The notes under the pieces were generated by a model. It worked only from the letters and a program-made list of their open reading frames with translations, made no database searches and was not told where the DNA came from. A stretch of 64,000 bases of DNA, taken from NCBI GenBank assembly GCA_003712055.1, contig RHLJ01000004.1, positions 248,001 through 312,000 on the forward strand, read 5' to 3'. Each line of letters begins with the position of its first letter. The first letter of the stretch is position 1. This document shows, piece after piece, positions 8,229-16,971 of this stretch. The translations under genes were made by a program, and so were the position numbers. Source of the stretch: Balneola sp. Lineage in GTDB: Bacteria; Bacteroidota; Rhodothermia; Balneolales; Balneolaceae.

Positions 8229-10616
8229 ATGTTCAATACCACTTCGATAAGAATCAGCTTCAAAAAGCTTCAAGTTAGCATACTTTTATTGATTCCTTTA
8301 GCATGTACAATTCAAGCCCAGAATTTTGAGAATTCTCAATTATTTAATCATGATTGGGAATTTGTGAAAGATATCGATCCAGCTATATCAATAAATGATG
8401 CCACTATTCAATGGGAAAAGGTTTCCCTTCCGCATACAGCTAATATTGAACCCTTAGTAATTGCAGATCAACAATGGCAGGGAACCAGCTATTATCGAAA
8501 ATATTTTTCGTTATCGCCCAGAGTAGAGGAAAAACATATTTCCTTAACCTTTGAAGGAGTAATGCATGAAACGGAGGTCTACTTAAATGGAGAGGTGATC
8601 TATTATAACGCAGGCGGGTACCTTCCGTTTTATGTTGATTTGACTGATGTAGTAAAATTTTCTGAACGCAATGAGCTCATTCTGAAGGTAAACAATGAAG
8701 ACAATCCAGATATTCCACCGGGAAAACCGATCGCAGATTTGGATTTCAACTATTATGGAGGGATTTACAGAGATGTTCATTTATCTATAAAGGACAAATT
8801 TCGCATATCAGATCCTATAGGTGCCAATCGCGTCGCAGCTGGAGGGGTTTTTGTTCATTACGAAGACATATCTGACGAAAAAGCCACCGTATTCGTGCAA
8901 GTTGATATAGAAAATGGGCGCGATGAATCGGTAGAAGGAGAGCTACTAATTTCACTTAAAGATGCTAACGGAGCAATTGTAGCGAGCGGTGAAAATAATA
9001 TTCAATTAGAATCCGGTACAAATAGTTTAGTTAGAAGCGAATTTATAGTTGAGAATCCTCTCCTCTGGTCTCCTGATCATCCAAATCTATACTTGCTTAG
9101 TGTTCAGTTATTCAGCGCCAATGGAAAGGTAGATGAAGCAGAACAAAAAATCGGGATACGCATATTCGAATTCGATGAAGACAATCAATTCGTACTTAAT
9201 GGTGAGAAATTATACTTAAGGGGAACCAATCGTCACCAAGACTATCCTTATATAGGGTATGCTCTTTCAAACGAGGCCCAATACAGAGATGCATACAAGA
9301 TTAAAGAGGCGGGTTTTAATTTTATAAGAACCGCTCACTATCCACCCGATCCATCATTTTTAGAAGCATGTGATGAACTCGGAATTCTATTTATGAATGC
9401 AATACCAGGATGGCAGTTTTTTGGTGAGAACGAATTCCAAGAGCGGGCTTTGAATGATATTCGAAACATGATCAGACGAGATCGTAACCACCCAAGCATA
9501 ATTATTTGGGAAGCTTCTTTAAACGAATCAGGAATGCCGGAAGAATTCATGGAAATTGCCCATCAAACGGTTAAGGAGGAGCTACCAATTAATGATGTGT
9601 ACACAAGTGGCTGGTTAGACCACGCGTATGACATATTCATCCCTGCACGCCAACATTCAAAACCACCAGCTTACTGGAGTAATTACGACAAAGATAAACC
9701 ACTTTTTATTGCTGAATATGGGGATTGGGAATACTATGCCCAGAATGCAGGTTTCAATCAAGCAGCTTTTGAAAATCTAAAAGAAGAAGAGCGGAATTCC
9801 AGACAGTTGCGTGGATTTGGACAGGTAAGATTAGCCCAACAAGCCCTTAACTTCCAGGAGGCACACAACTCAAATCTTAAAGGAAACTCTTTTGGAGATG
9901 CTAACTGGGTAATGTTTGATTACAACCGGGGTTACGCACCAGATTTAGAGGCCTCTGGAATTCAGGACATTTTTAGAATTCCTAAATTTACCAACTATTT
10001 CTACCGGAGCCAGATTGATCCGGTTTTAGGTCCTGAACAGACATTGTTTAACTCCCCAATGGTATATATTGCAAACTATTGGACGGATTCGGAATTCACT
10101 GAAGTTAAAGTGTATAGTAATGCAGAGGAAGTGGTACTGTATTTGAATAATGAAGAAATCGAACGCAGAAACCCGGATATAGATCAGTATTCGACCCATC
10201 TTAACCATCCCCCTTTTACCTTTAATCTGGATTCTTTTATTCCGGGAATATTAACGGCAGAAGCGTTTATAAATGGAGAGTTGGTTGCCACACATGAGCG
10301 TATTACCCCGGGAGAAGCCACAAATATATCATTACAGGTAGATATCAGTGGCAAGCAACCGACAGCTGGGGTAAACGATGTGGTGTTTGTTTATGCATCG
10401 ATTACCGATAAAAATGGAAACGCAGTACCTGATGCTTCAAATCAAATCTTCTTCAAAATTGAAGGAGATGGTGAACTGATTGGTAATAACCCGATTAAAG
10501 CCGAAGCAGGTATTGCAACCATGTTAGTACGGATAGGAGAAAATACGGACAGTCTTATTATAAAGGCTAGTAGTGCCGCATTGAAAGAGGCTTCCTTATC
10601 GCTAACGGTACAATAA
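8229..10616 (+). CDS. GH2 beta-galactosidase
   Basis: Periplasmic or surface exo-enzyme expected to release galactose from galacto-oligosaccharides. A signal peptide (ends near IQAQ) is followed by the GH2 sugar-binding jelly roll (ISLTFEGVMHETEVYLNGE, DLDFNYYGGIYRDVHL), the immunoglobulin-like linker domain, and the TIM barrel (GTNRHQDYPYIGYALS, IRTAHYPPDPSFLEACDELG). The acid/base is likely Glu433 (WEASLNES) and the nucleophile Glu496 (LFIAEYGDWE). The C-terminal region resembles DUF4982 followed by a bacterial Ig-like domain (VYASITDKNGNAVPDA). It starts 25 bases after the galactanase gene. GH2 also includes glucuronidases and mannosidases; beta-galactosidase is preferred from the galK/galT context. 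Confidence 0.9.
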   Translation: MFNTTSIRISFKKLQVSILLLIPLACTIQAQNFENSQLFNHDWEFVKDIDPAISINDATIQWEKVSLPHTANIEPLVIADQQWQGTSYYRKYFSLSPRVEEKHISLTFEGVMHETEVYLNGEVIYYNAGGYLPFYVDLTDVVKFSERNELILKVNNEDNPDIPPGKPIADLDFNYYGGIYRDVHLSIKDKFRISDPIGANRVAAGGVFVHYEDISDEKATVFVQVDIENGRDESVEGELLISLKDANGAIVASGENNIQLESGTNSLVRSEFIVENPLLWSPDHPNLYLLSVQLFSANGKVDEAEQKIGIRIFEFDEDNQFVLNGEKLYLRGTNRHQDYPYIGYALSNEAQYRDAYKIKEAGFNFIRTAHYPPDPSFLEACDELGILFMNAIPGWQFFGENEFQERALNDIRNMIRRDRNHPSIIIWEASLNESGMPEEFMEIAHQTVKEELPINDVYTSGWLDHAYDIFIPARQHSKPPAYWSNYDKDKPLFIAEYGDWEYYAQNAGFNQAAFENLKEEERNSRQLRGFGQVRLAQQALNFQEAHNSNLKGNSFGDANWVMFDYNRGYAPDLEASGIQDIFRIPKFTNYFYRSQIDPVLGPEQTLFNSPMVYIANYWTDSEFTEVKVYSNAEEVVLYLNNEEIERRNPDIDQYSTHLNHPPFTFNLDSFIPGILTAEAFINGELVATHERITPGEATNISLQVDISGKQPTAGVNDVVFVYASITDKNGNAVPDASNQIFFKIEGDGELIGNNPIKAEAGIATMLVRIGENTDSLIIKASSAALKEASLSLTVQ

Positions 10617-10629
10617 AAGCTTAGCAATA

Positions 10630-11595
10630 ATGATAGCATCACATATCCAGAATATTACAATAAACAAGGAGATTGTCCTTGAAAACGGACAATTAAGGGT
10701 TTCAATACTACCAGAATGTGGTGGGAAAATCTCCAGCATAAAAAGCAATAAAAGCGGAACCGAGTTCTTATTGCAACCCTCACAAACCATTTCAAATGAG
10801 AGAGATTTACAGTACGGAATGAGTTTTTTGCCTCCGTACGCATTCGGTTTTGATGATTGTTTTCCCAACATAGCAAAAACAACACTCCGGTTGCCGATAG
10901 GGGAGCGCGATTATCCTGATCATGGTGAGTTGTGGACCAGTAAATTCAATTATGAAATAAATGGAAGAGAAAAATCCTGCAAAATTGAGACTAATGGTGT
11001 TTTTCAAGAATACATTTTCAAAAAAAAGGTTTCCTTGAATGGCAAGCGGTTACTCATTGAATATGAACTGGAGAATACTTCCGATACAGAACTTAATTAC
11101 ATTTGGTCAGCTCATCCGTTATTAGAGGTAGATCCGGAAGATGAAATACTCCTGCCAGAAGGAATCAGGCATTTCGAGGTATATTACTCAAATATCCAAA
11201 GCCTGTTAAAAGGGGATCACCTCCAATGGCCAATTAACGTTAGAAACGTAGCACTGGCCAATGTGCAGGAGCCTTGGAAAGAAATAGCTCTTAAATTATT
11301 TGCAAACAATATTAGCTCTGGGAAAGCAGGCTTTTACCGGAAAAAGTCCGATGAATCCATTGTCTTCAATTTTGATACTTACCACCTGCGCCATCTTGGG
11401 CTCTGGCTATGCTACGGAGGCTGGCCGGAATCCTCAGAAGAAAAACAGCTTACCGTAGCGATAGAACCAACAAATTGCGATACCGATTGCCTTTCGGAAG
11501 CCATACAACAGGGAAAACATACATCGTTAATGCCAGGAAAAAGTAATAGCTGGTTTTTTGAGCTTTGTATAGAACCAGGGTATGGAAATGTTTGA
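10630..11595 (+). CDS. Aldose 1-epimerase-like (galactose mutarotase fold) protein
   Basis: Probably interconverts galactose anomers before GalK, although the sequence diverges from standard GalM. Seen in the sequence are the galactose-mutarotase beta-sandwich features: an N-terminal strand set (ENGQLRVSILPECGGKISSI), a substrate-pocket His (DHGELWTSKF), a central WSAHPLLEVDPED, and a late Glu strand (TVAIEPTNCDTD). No signal peptide is present, so it is cytoplasmic. It overlaps galK by 14 bases and so is translated with it. Alternatives are an uncharacterised hexose-binding epimerase of the same fold. Confidence 0.8.
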   Translation: MIASHIQNITINKEIVLENGQLRVSILPECGGKISSIKSNKSGTEFLLQPSQTISNERDLQYGMSFLPPYAFGFDDCFPNIAKTTLRLPIGERDYPDHGELWTSKFNYEINGREKSCKIETNGVFQEYIFKKKVSLNGKRLLIEYELENTSDTELNYIWSAHPLLEVDPEDEILLPEGIRHFEVYYSNIQSLLKGDHLQWPINVRNVALANVQEPWKEIALKLFANNISSGKAGFYRKKSDESIVFNFDTYHLRHLGLWLCYGGWPESSEEKQLTVAIEPTNCDTDCLSEAIQQGKHTSLMPGKSNSWFFELCIEPGYGNV

Positions 11596-12775
11596 TTCTC
11601 AGATTAAAATAGGTAAGCATATTGTGGGGTATGTGGCCGAAGCTTTCACAAATCGGTTTGACGGTATACCAACTTTGATCAAATCACCAGGAAGGGTAAA
11701 TATAATTGGTGAACATGTAGATTATAATGATGGGTTTGTTCTTCCTGCAACTATAAATAAGCATGTTGTATTTGCGATAGCTGCTAATGATACTTCTGTT
11801 GTAAACCTGGTTTCTCTGGATTTAGGAGAGAAAGAATCAATAGATTTAAATAATCTGCAAATACCTCCTAAGTACCAATGGACAAAATACATTCAAGGAG
11901 CACTTCTCGAATTAGGTGAAAGGGGATATTCAGTGGCCGGATTCGATGTGGTTTTTGGAGGGAATATTCCCATTGGGGCTGGGGTGTCGTCTTCTGCAGC
12001 CTTAGAAGGGGGGTTGCTGACCGGGCTTTCACATCTTTTTTCGCTGGACATAACAAAAAAAGAAATAGCGATGATGGGGAAAGATATTGAGCACAATCAT
12101 ATTGGAGTACAATGTGGGATAATGGACCAGTTTATCAATGTATATGGTCAGAAAGACGGCATTCTAAAATTGGATTGTCGGGATCTTAGCTATGATATTC
12201 TCCCCTTCGAAAACCGGGATGTAGCTATTGTTCTTTGTAATTCCATGGTCAGTCATAATCTATATACAACGCAGTATAACAAACGGAGGAAGCAGTGTGC
12301 CGAGGCGGTCAGCTATTTTAAGAAATTCGACCCCCAGATAAAAAAGCTTAGAGATGTTTCGATAGAACTATTTAACTCCAAAGGAAAAGGCTTAAGTCCT
12401 GACATTCAAAAGAGAACTAAATTTGTAATCGAGGAGATAGAAAGGGTACATACTGCAAGTGATTTAATATTGTCGGGAGAGATTGATTCTTTGGGGGAGA
12501 AGCTGATTGAATCTCATCTTGGTTTGAGTAAGGAATATGAGGTGAGCTGTCTGGAACTTGATTTACTGGTGGATATTGCTGTAAAACAGAATGGAGTACT
12601 TGGGGCAAGGATGATGGGAGGTGGATTTGGTGGATGTACCTTGAATTTAGTCATGGATGATTCTGTAGAAAGTTTCAAAGAGACTATTACTGACAAGTAC
12701 AGATCGAAAACTCAAATTGACCCTGAATTATATGTGATGAAAATTGATGAAGGTGTACATATAATTGAAGGCTAA
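11582..12775 (+). CDS. galK: Galactokinase
   Basis: Phosphorylates galactose at C1 using ATP, the first step of the Leloir pathway, in the cytoplasm. GHMP kinase motifs are complete: the galactokinase signature GRVNIIGEHVDYNDGFVLPA, the phosphate loop NIPIGAGVSSSAALEGG, the catalytic Asp region CGIMDQFINVYG, and the C-terminal GGGFGGCTLNLV. The 397-residue length is normal. It begins inside the end of the epimerase-like gene (14-base overlap; an in-frame ATG also exists at 11588) and ends four bases before the galT ATG, so the three are translationally coupled. Confidence 0.96.
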   Translation: MEMFDSQIKIGKHIVGYVAEAFTNRFDGIPTLIKSPGRVNIIGEHVDYNDGFVLPATINKHVVFAIAANDTSVVNLVSLDLGEKESIDLNNLQIPPKYQWTKYIQGALLELGERGYSVAGFDVVFGGNIPIGAGVSSSAALEGGLLTGLSHLFSLDITKKEIAMMGKDIEHNHIGVQCGIMDQFINVYGQKDGILKLDCRDLSYDILPFENRDVAIVLCNSMVSHNLYTTQYNKRRKQCAEAVSYFKKFDPQIKKLRDVSIELFNSKGKGLSPDIQKRTKFVIEEIERVHTASDLILSGEIDSLGEKLIESHLGLSKEYEVSCLELDLLVDIAVKQNGVLGARMMGGGFGGCTLNLVMDDSVESFKETITDKYRSKTQIDPELYVMKIDEGVHIIEG

Positions 12776-12779
12776 ATCA

Positions 12780-13805
12780 ATGACCTCGAGACATTTAGAG
12801 TATCCACATAGAAGGTTAAATATATTAACAGGAGAATGGGTCCAGGTTTCCGCTCATCGAACAAAAAGACCGTGGCAAGGTCAACAAGAAGAGGTCAATA
12901 TTGATACAAAGCCTGAGTATGATCCGAGTTGTTATTTGTGCCCGGGAAATAAGCGTGCTAATGGCGTAATCAATCCTCACTACTCCTCTACGTATTCTTT
13001 TGTAAATGATTTTAGCGCCTTGATTGAATCAGTCCCTGATGATCATATTTCAATAGAAGGGTTGCTGGTTTCACAGGGTGAGCCGGGCATTTGTAAAGTA
13101 ATTTGTTTTTCTCCAAAGCATAACCGAACACTTCCGGATATGAGTGTTTCAGAAATCAGGAAAGTAGTTGAATGTTGGGTTCACGAATATGTAGAATTGG
13201 GAAGTAGAGAGAATATAAACTACGTTCAAATATTTGAGAACAAAGGAGAAATAATGGGGTGTAGTAATGCACATCCGCATGGGCAAATATGGGCTCAAAA
13301 ATCAATTCCAACAGAGCCCGAAAAAGAGCGTATTCGCTTTGAAGAATATTTCAAAGAGTATGGAAGAACCATTCTTACGGATTATTTAGAACTGGAACTC
13401 AGCCTCCAGGAAAGAATAGTTGCTGAAAATGATGATTTTGTTGTTTTGGTTCCATTTTGGGCTTTTTGGCCATTCGAGACACTCATTATCAGCCGACGGC
13501 CAATATCAAGGTTAGACGAATTTAGTGACTCAGAAAAGACAAACTTTGCACATATAATCCAGACAATCACCAGGAAGTATGACAAAGTTTTTAATGTGTC
13601 CTTTCCGTATTCGGCTGGGTTACATCCTGCACCAACAGATGGTGGAAATTATCCAGAATGGCATTTTCATATGCATTTTTATCCCCCGCTTTTAAGGTCT
13701 TCTACCATTAAAAAGTTTAGTGTTGGCTATGAATTACTTGCTAATCTACAGCGAGATACAACGCCGGAATACAGCGCTAATATCCTCAAAAAAATTTCAA
13801 TTTGA
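12780..13805 (+). CDS. galT: Galactose-1-phosphate uridylyltransferase
   Basis: Exchanges UMP between UDP-glucose and galactose-1-phosphate, second Leloir step. The zinc-site Cys pair is in DPSCYLCPGN, the next ligand region is HNRTLPDMS, and the nucleophilic His is in NAHPHGQIWAQ; a second half-domain carries PYSAGLHPAP and EWHFHMHFYPPLL. Length, about 341 residues, is normal. I use the ATG at 12780, four bases after the galK stop, rather than the in-frame TTG at 12765 inside galK. No galE follows, so UDP-galactose recycling must rely on a gene elsewhere. Confidence 0.95.
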   Translation: MTSRHLEYPHRRLNILTGEWVQVSAHRTKRPWQGQQEEVNIDTKPEYDPSCYLCPGNKRANGVINPHYSSTYSFVNDFSALIESVPDDHISIEGLLVSQGEPGICKVICFSPKHNRTLPDMSVSEIRKVVECWVHEYVELGSRENINYVQIFENKGEIMGCSNAHPHGQIWAQKSIPTEPEKERIRFEEYFKEYGRTILTDYLELELSLQERIVAENDDFVVLVPFWAFWPFETLIISRRPISRLDEFSDSEKTNFAHIIQTITRKYDKVFNVSFPYSAGLHPAPTDGGNYPEWHFHMHFYPPLLRSSTIKKFSVGYELLANLQRDTTPEYSANILKKISI

Positions 13806-14662
13806 GCTATGAAATACATAGGCATCTTTTTTTTTTAGGAATTATTGCATGTGAATCTACTTCGGACCCAATTCAAGAAACCCATGAAACGGAGGTAATC
13901 CTTCGAATAAAGCATAAAAGCACATTAGAAATCCTAGTCTGCGCTCATAGAGCTACTGTTGGTTACCTTCCCGAGAACTCTCTCTCTGCAATAAGGGAAT
14001 CGGTAGCACTCGGCGTTGATATTATTGAGTTGGATGTTCGTACGACAGCAGATGATAGTTTAGTGATTATGCATGATCATGATATCGACCGGACAACGAA
14101 CGGGTCTGGATACGTGTCAAGCATGTCCTATTCTGCCCTGCAAGAATATTTCTTAACCCATGCCGATTCACTAACCAACGAAAAAATACCCACTCTTAGA
14201 GAGGTTCTTTATCTCACACAGAATGAAGACGTTATTTTGAATTTGGATTTAAAGGATGTGAATACTCACCAGTATTATGAGTTACTTGAAGAGTTTAAGA
14301 TGCAGTATCAAGTGATGAGCTATATTTGGGATGAAGAACTTTTCTGGGAACTGTTAGAAAAGGATAGCTTATATGCTGTTTTGCCACTGGCAAATACGAT
14401 TCAGGAGGTAAGGTATTTCAATAGCTTCGTAGATTCTAAATTAATTCACTTCACAGAAGAAAGTTATCAGCCAGAGATTATTGAAGAAGCCAAAAGCAAT
14501 GGCCAACTTATTTTTATTAATTCACTTTGGGAAATTGATGACCTATTTATAGATGGTCAGACTCAGGAAATGGATTCTCTCATAGCTCACAGGCCAGCAA
14601 TTATTCAAACTGATTATCCCAAAGAACTTATTGACTATCTGAAGCAGAAAGGGCTCAGGTAA
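13802..14662 (+). CDS. Glycerophosphodiester phosphodiesterase, start region out of frame
   Basis: GDPD-family TIM-barrel enzyme hydrolysing glycerophosphodiesters to glycerol-3-phosphate and an alcohol. Motifs are AHRATVGYLPENSLSAI, the metal-binding IIELDVRTTADD and IMHDHDIDRTTNG, and NLDLKD. The natural start seems to be the ATG at 13809, reading MKYIGIFFF and then stopping at TAG. The 10-T run at 13827-13836 puts it one base out of frame with a perfect lipoprotein continuation, LGIIAC. With 8 or 11 Ts the protein would be a secreted lipoprotein. As sequenced, only a TTG at 13802, overlapping the galT stop, opens this frame. Its link to galactan use is unclear; phosphate or glycerol recovery is possible. 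Confidence 0.8.
   Translation: MSYEIHRHLFFLGIIACESTSDPIQETHETEVILRIKHKSTLEILVCAHRATVGYLPENSLSAIRESVALGVDIIELDVRTTADDSLVIMHDHDIDRTTNGSGYVSSMSYSALQEYFLTHADSLTNEKIPTLREVLYLTQNEDVILNLDLKDVNTHQYYELLEEFKMQYQVMSYIWDEELFWELLEKDSLYAVLPLANTIQEVRYFNSFVDSKLIHFTEESYQPEIIEEAKSNGQLIFINSLWEIDDLFIDGQTQEMDSLIAHRPAIIQTDYPKELIDYLKQKGLR
13827..13836 (+). repeat. Homopolymer T10 in the GDPD signal-peptide region
   Basis: Ten consecutive Ts sit in the codons for the hydrophobic core of the lipoprotein signal. One more T, or two fewer, would join the ATG at 13809 to the downstream frame. It is either a contingency (slippage) tract or a base-calling or assembly indel. Confidence 0.85.
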
Positions 14663-14701
14663 GTAATGCTACATTTATTCTCTATATAAAAGGACTCCGA
14701 G

Positions 14702-16333
14702 ATGGAAACAATTGATGTAATAGTATTCATAACTTATGTATCAATGATAATTGGCATAGGTCTATGGGTCTCAAGAGATAAAGAAGGACATACGAAAAAC
14801 GCTGAAGACTATTTCCTAGCCGGTAAGTCCCTTCCTTGGTGGGCTATTGGTGCATCTTTAATTGCTGCTAATATTTCAGCAGAACAAATAATAGGTATGT
14901 CTGGTTCTGGATTTGCTGTAGGACTAGCTATTGCTACTTATGAATGGATGGCTGCTGTTACTCTTCTTATTGTAGGAAAATATCTATTACCCATTTTTAT
15001 AGAGAAAAAATTATACACAATTCCTGAGTTTATCGAACACCGGTTCAATACGACTCTTAAAACTATTCTAGCTGTTTTTTGGATTGCACTTTTCACCCTT
15101 GTGAACCTGACTACAGTCATGTTTCTGGGAGCAAAAGCCTTGGATACTATTTGGGGTGTTGGAGATGGTAGTTTATTGCTGCTTGCACTGATTGGCTTGG
15201 CACTAATTGCAGCTACTTACTCTATTTACGGAGGATTATCAGCTGTAGCATGGACAGATGTAATTCAAGTTATACTATTAGTTTTGGGGGGTATAGTAAC
15301 GACTATTGTCGCGCTAAATGCAGTAACTCCCGAAGGAGGAGTAATAAAAGGTGCCGTGCATATCTTTGAAGTTGCGAATGATAAATTTGATATGATACTG
15401 GATAGATCTAACCCTGAGTTTAACAATTTACCAGGCATTGCAGTACTCATCGGCGGAATGTGGGTGGCGAATCTTTATTATTGGGGATTCAATCAATATA
15501 TCATTCAACGTACGCTAGCAGCCAAATCTTTAGAAGAATCCCAAAAGGGTATCGTTTTAGCTGCTTTTCTCAAACTGATTATCCCATTTATCGTGGTTAT
15601 TCCAGGGATTATCGCCTACGTGATGTATGCACAACCAGAAGGAACTTCGGAAATTGCAGGTGTAGTAGAAGCATTTACAAAATCTGATGGAACAACGGAC
15701 AATGATAACGCCTATCCCTGGTTAATAAGCGTTTTTGTCGCTCCTGGTTTTAGAGGTCTTGTGGTTGCAGCCCTTGCAGCAGCAATCATTTCTTCCATGG
15801 CATCAATGCTAAATTCAATTGCTACGATATTTACAATGGACATTTATAAGCCATATTTCAACAAAGAAGCTTCAGATTCCAAAACTGTAAACGTTGGCCG
15901 CCTTACTGCGGGAGTTGCATTAGTTTTTGCAATATTAATCGCTCCGCAGCTTGAAACAGTACCACAAGTATTTCAATTTATTCAGGAATATACAGGCCTA
16001 GTGAGCCCCGGTATCTTGGCAGTATTTCTAATGGGCCTTTTCTGGAAACCTACTACAACAAGGGCCGCAACTATTGGAGTATTGTCTTCGATCGTTGTTG
16101 CATTATTATTAAAAATACCATCGATAGACCTACCATTCTTGGATCAAATGTTCTACACACTGATAATTACAATAGTGATCATTGTTGGGATTAGCTTATC
16201 TACCAATGAAGAAGGCGATGACCCCAAAGCAATTCGTTTTACTTCAAAGACATTCAAAACCAGTCCTCAGTTTAATATCGGAGCGTATGTTGTACTGATC
16301 TTGACCTCAATTCTGTACGCTCTGTTCTGGTGA
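14702..16333 (+). CDS. sglT: Sodium/galactose (SGLT-type) symporter
   Basis: Inner-membrane SSS-family symporter driving sugar uptake with Na+. It aligns, from memory and with a constant offset of seven residues at the N-terminus, with Vibrio vSGLT: YFLAGKSLPWWAIGASLIAA, NISAEQIIGMSGSG, GGMWVANLYYWGFNQYIIQR, FLKLIIPF, QEYTGLVSPGILAVFL. Known sugar-binding positions Gln69, Glu88, Asn260, Lys294 and Gln428 of vSGLT appear conserved (here Gln62, Glu81 and onward). Ser91 is replaced by Ala84 (YEWMA). About 14 TM segments fit the 543 residues. A purine-rich AAAGGA precedes the ATG. It closes the galactan locus and supplies galactose to GalK. Confidence 0.94.
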   Translation: METIDVIVFITYVSMIIGIGLWVSRDKEGHTKNAEDYFLAGKSLPWWAIGASLIAANISAEQIIGMSGSGFAVGLAIATYEWMAAVTLLIVGKYLLPIFIEKKLYTIPEFIEHRFNTTLKTILAVFWIALFTLVNLTTVMFLGAKALDTIWGVGDGSLLLLALIGLALIAATYSIYGGLSAVAWTDVIQVILLVLGGIVTTIVALNAVTPEGGVIKGAVHIFEVANDKFDMILDRSNPEFNNLPGIAVLIGGMWVANLYYWGFNQYIIQRTLAAKSLEESQKGIVLAAFLKLIIPFIVVIPGIIAYVMYAQPEGTSEIAGVVEAFTKSDGTTDNDNAYPWLISVFVAPGFRGLVVAALAAAIISSMASMLNSIATIFTMDIYKPYFNKEASDSKTVNVGRLTAGVALVFAILIAPQLETVPQVFQFIQEYTGLVSPGILAVFLMGLFWKPTTTRAATIGVLSSIVVALLLKIPSIDLPFLDQMFYTLIITIVIIVGISLSTNEEGDDPKAIRFTSKTFKTSPQFNIGAYVVLILTSILYALFW

Positions 16334-16553
16334 TCGTACATTAACGGTAGAACGGATAGTTAAAGTGATTTCTAGTCAACCCTGTCTGCTTCCAAAACAT
16401 CTGTGATGGTATTTATTTCCGAGGGTACCAAAGGGAACTAATGGAGATTCAAAGACCAATGTTTTAGCCCTCCTGGGCGTACATTACAAAGTCCCTTCAA
16501 GTCATGATTTTGAAAATACTTTTTCTCGCTTATCTCAAAGTAAATAGCCCAGT

Positions 16554-16841
16554 TTATTCTTTTAGATACTTATATGCACAGTTTATAATCTTAAAATGAA
16601 GCTCGATGTTTACTCTATATACTGCTAAAACTACGACTATAACTATTGGGGCAATTACAATTGTGAGCACTGTTTCATTTTCCAGAATAGGAAACTTCTC
16701 TAAGACTTTTTTAGGATCAATATATTGTTGAAGAAGATGAAACATGTATTGTAGCTCCGCAACTGGAAGTAAAATATAGAGTAGGAAAATTAGCGTCCAG
16801 TCAAGTACTTGATAAAGTGTATTTCCATATTTAGGCCTCAT
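16554..16841 (-). CDS. Small membrane protein, unknown
   Basis: A 95-residue ORF with two convincing hydrophobic segments (LDWTLIFLLYILLPVAEL and VLTIVIAPIVIVVVLAVY) separated by a charged loop (DPKKVLEKFPILENE). The pattern suggests a real inner-membrane protein rather than a chance ORF. I recognise no family. It stands alone on the minus strand between the symporter and ggt; the 220 bases between its stop and sglT hold nothing I can identify. A chance ORF remains possible. Confidence 0.5.
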   Translation of the reverse strand: MRPKYGNTLYQVLDWTLIFLLYILLPVAELQYMFHLLQQYIDPKKVLEKFPILENETVLTIVIAPIVIVVVLAVYRVNIELHFKIINCAYKYLKE

Positions 16842-16908
16842 TCGATAATTATAACAAATTCCATACTTCTAGTGCGAAAGCTATTTACAAGTCCTAAAGA
16901 ACCATTGC

Positions 16909-16937
16909 TTGAGTAATCCGGTTAGGTATGCTATAAT
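16909..16937 (+). promoter_or_regulatory. Sigma70-like promoter of ggt
   Basis: TTGAGT (16909-16914) and TATAAT (16932-16937) are separated by 17 bases, the ideal spacing, and the start point would be near 16944. This falls inside the longest possible ggt reading frame and so favours the ATG at 16972 as the start. Bacteroidota promoters often look different, so this is tentative. Confidence 0.45.
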
Positions 16938-16971
16938 TCAGCGCTCTAAATCAAAAAACCTGTTTCTTATT

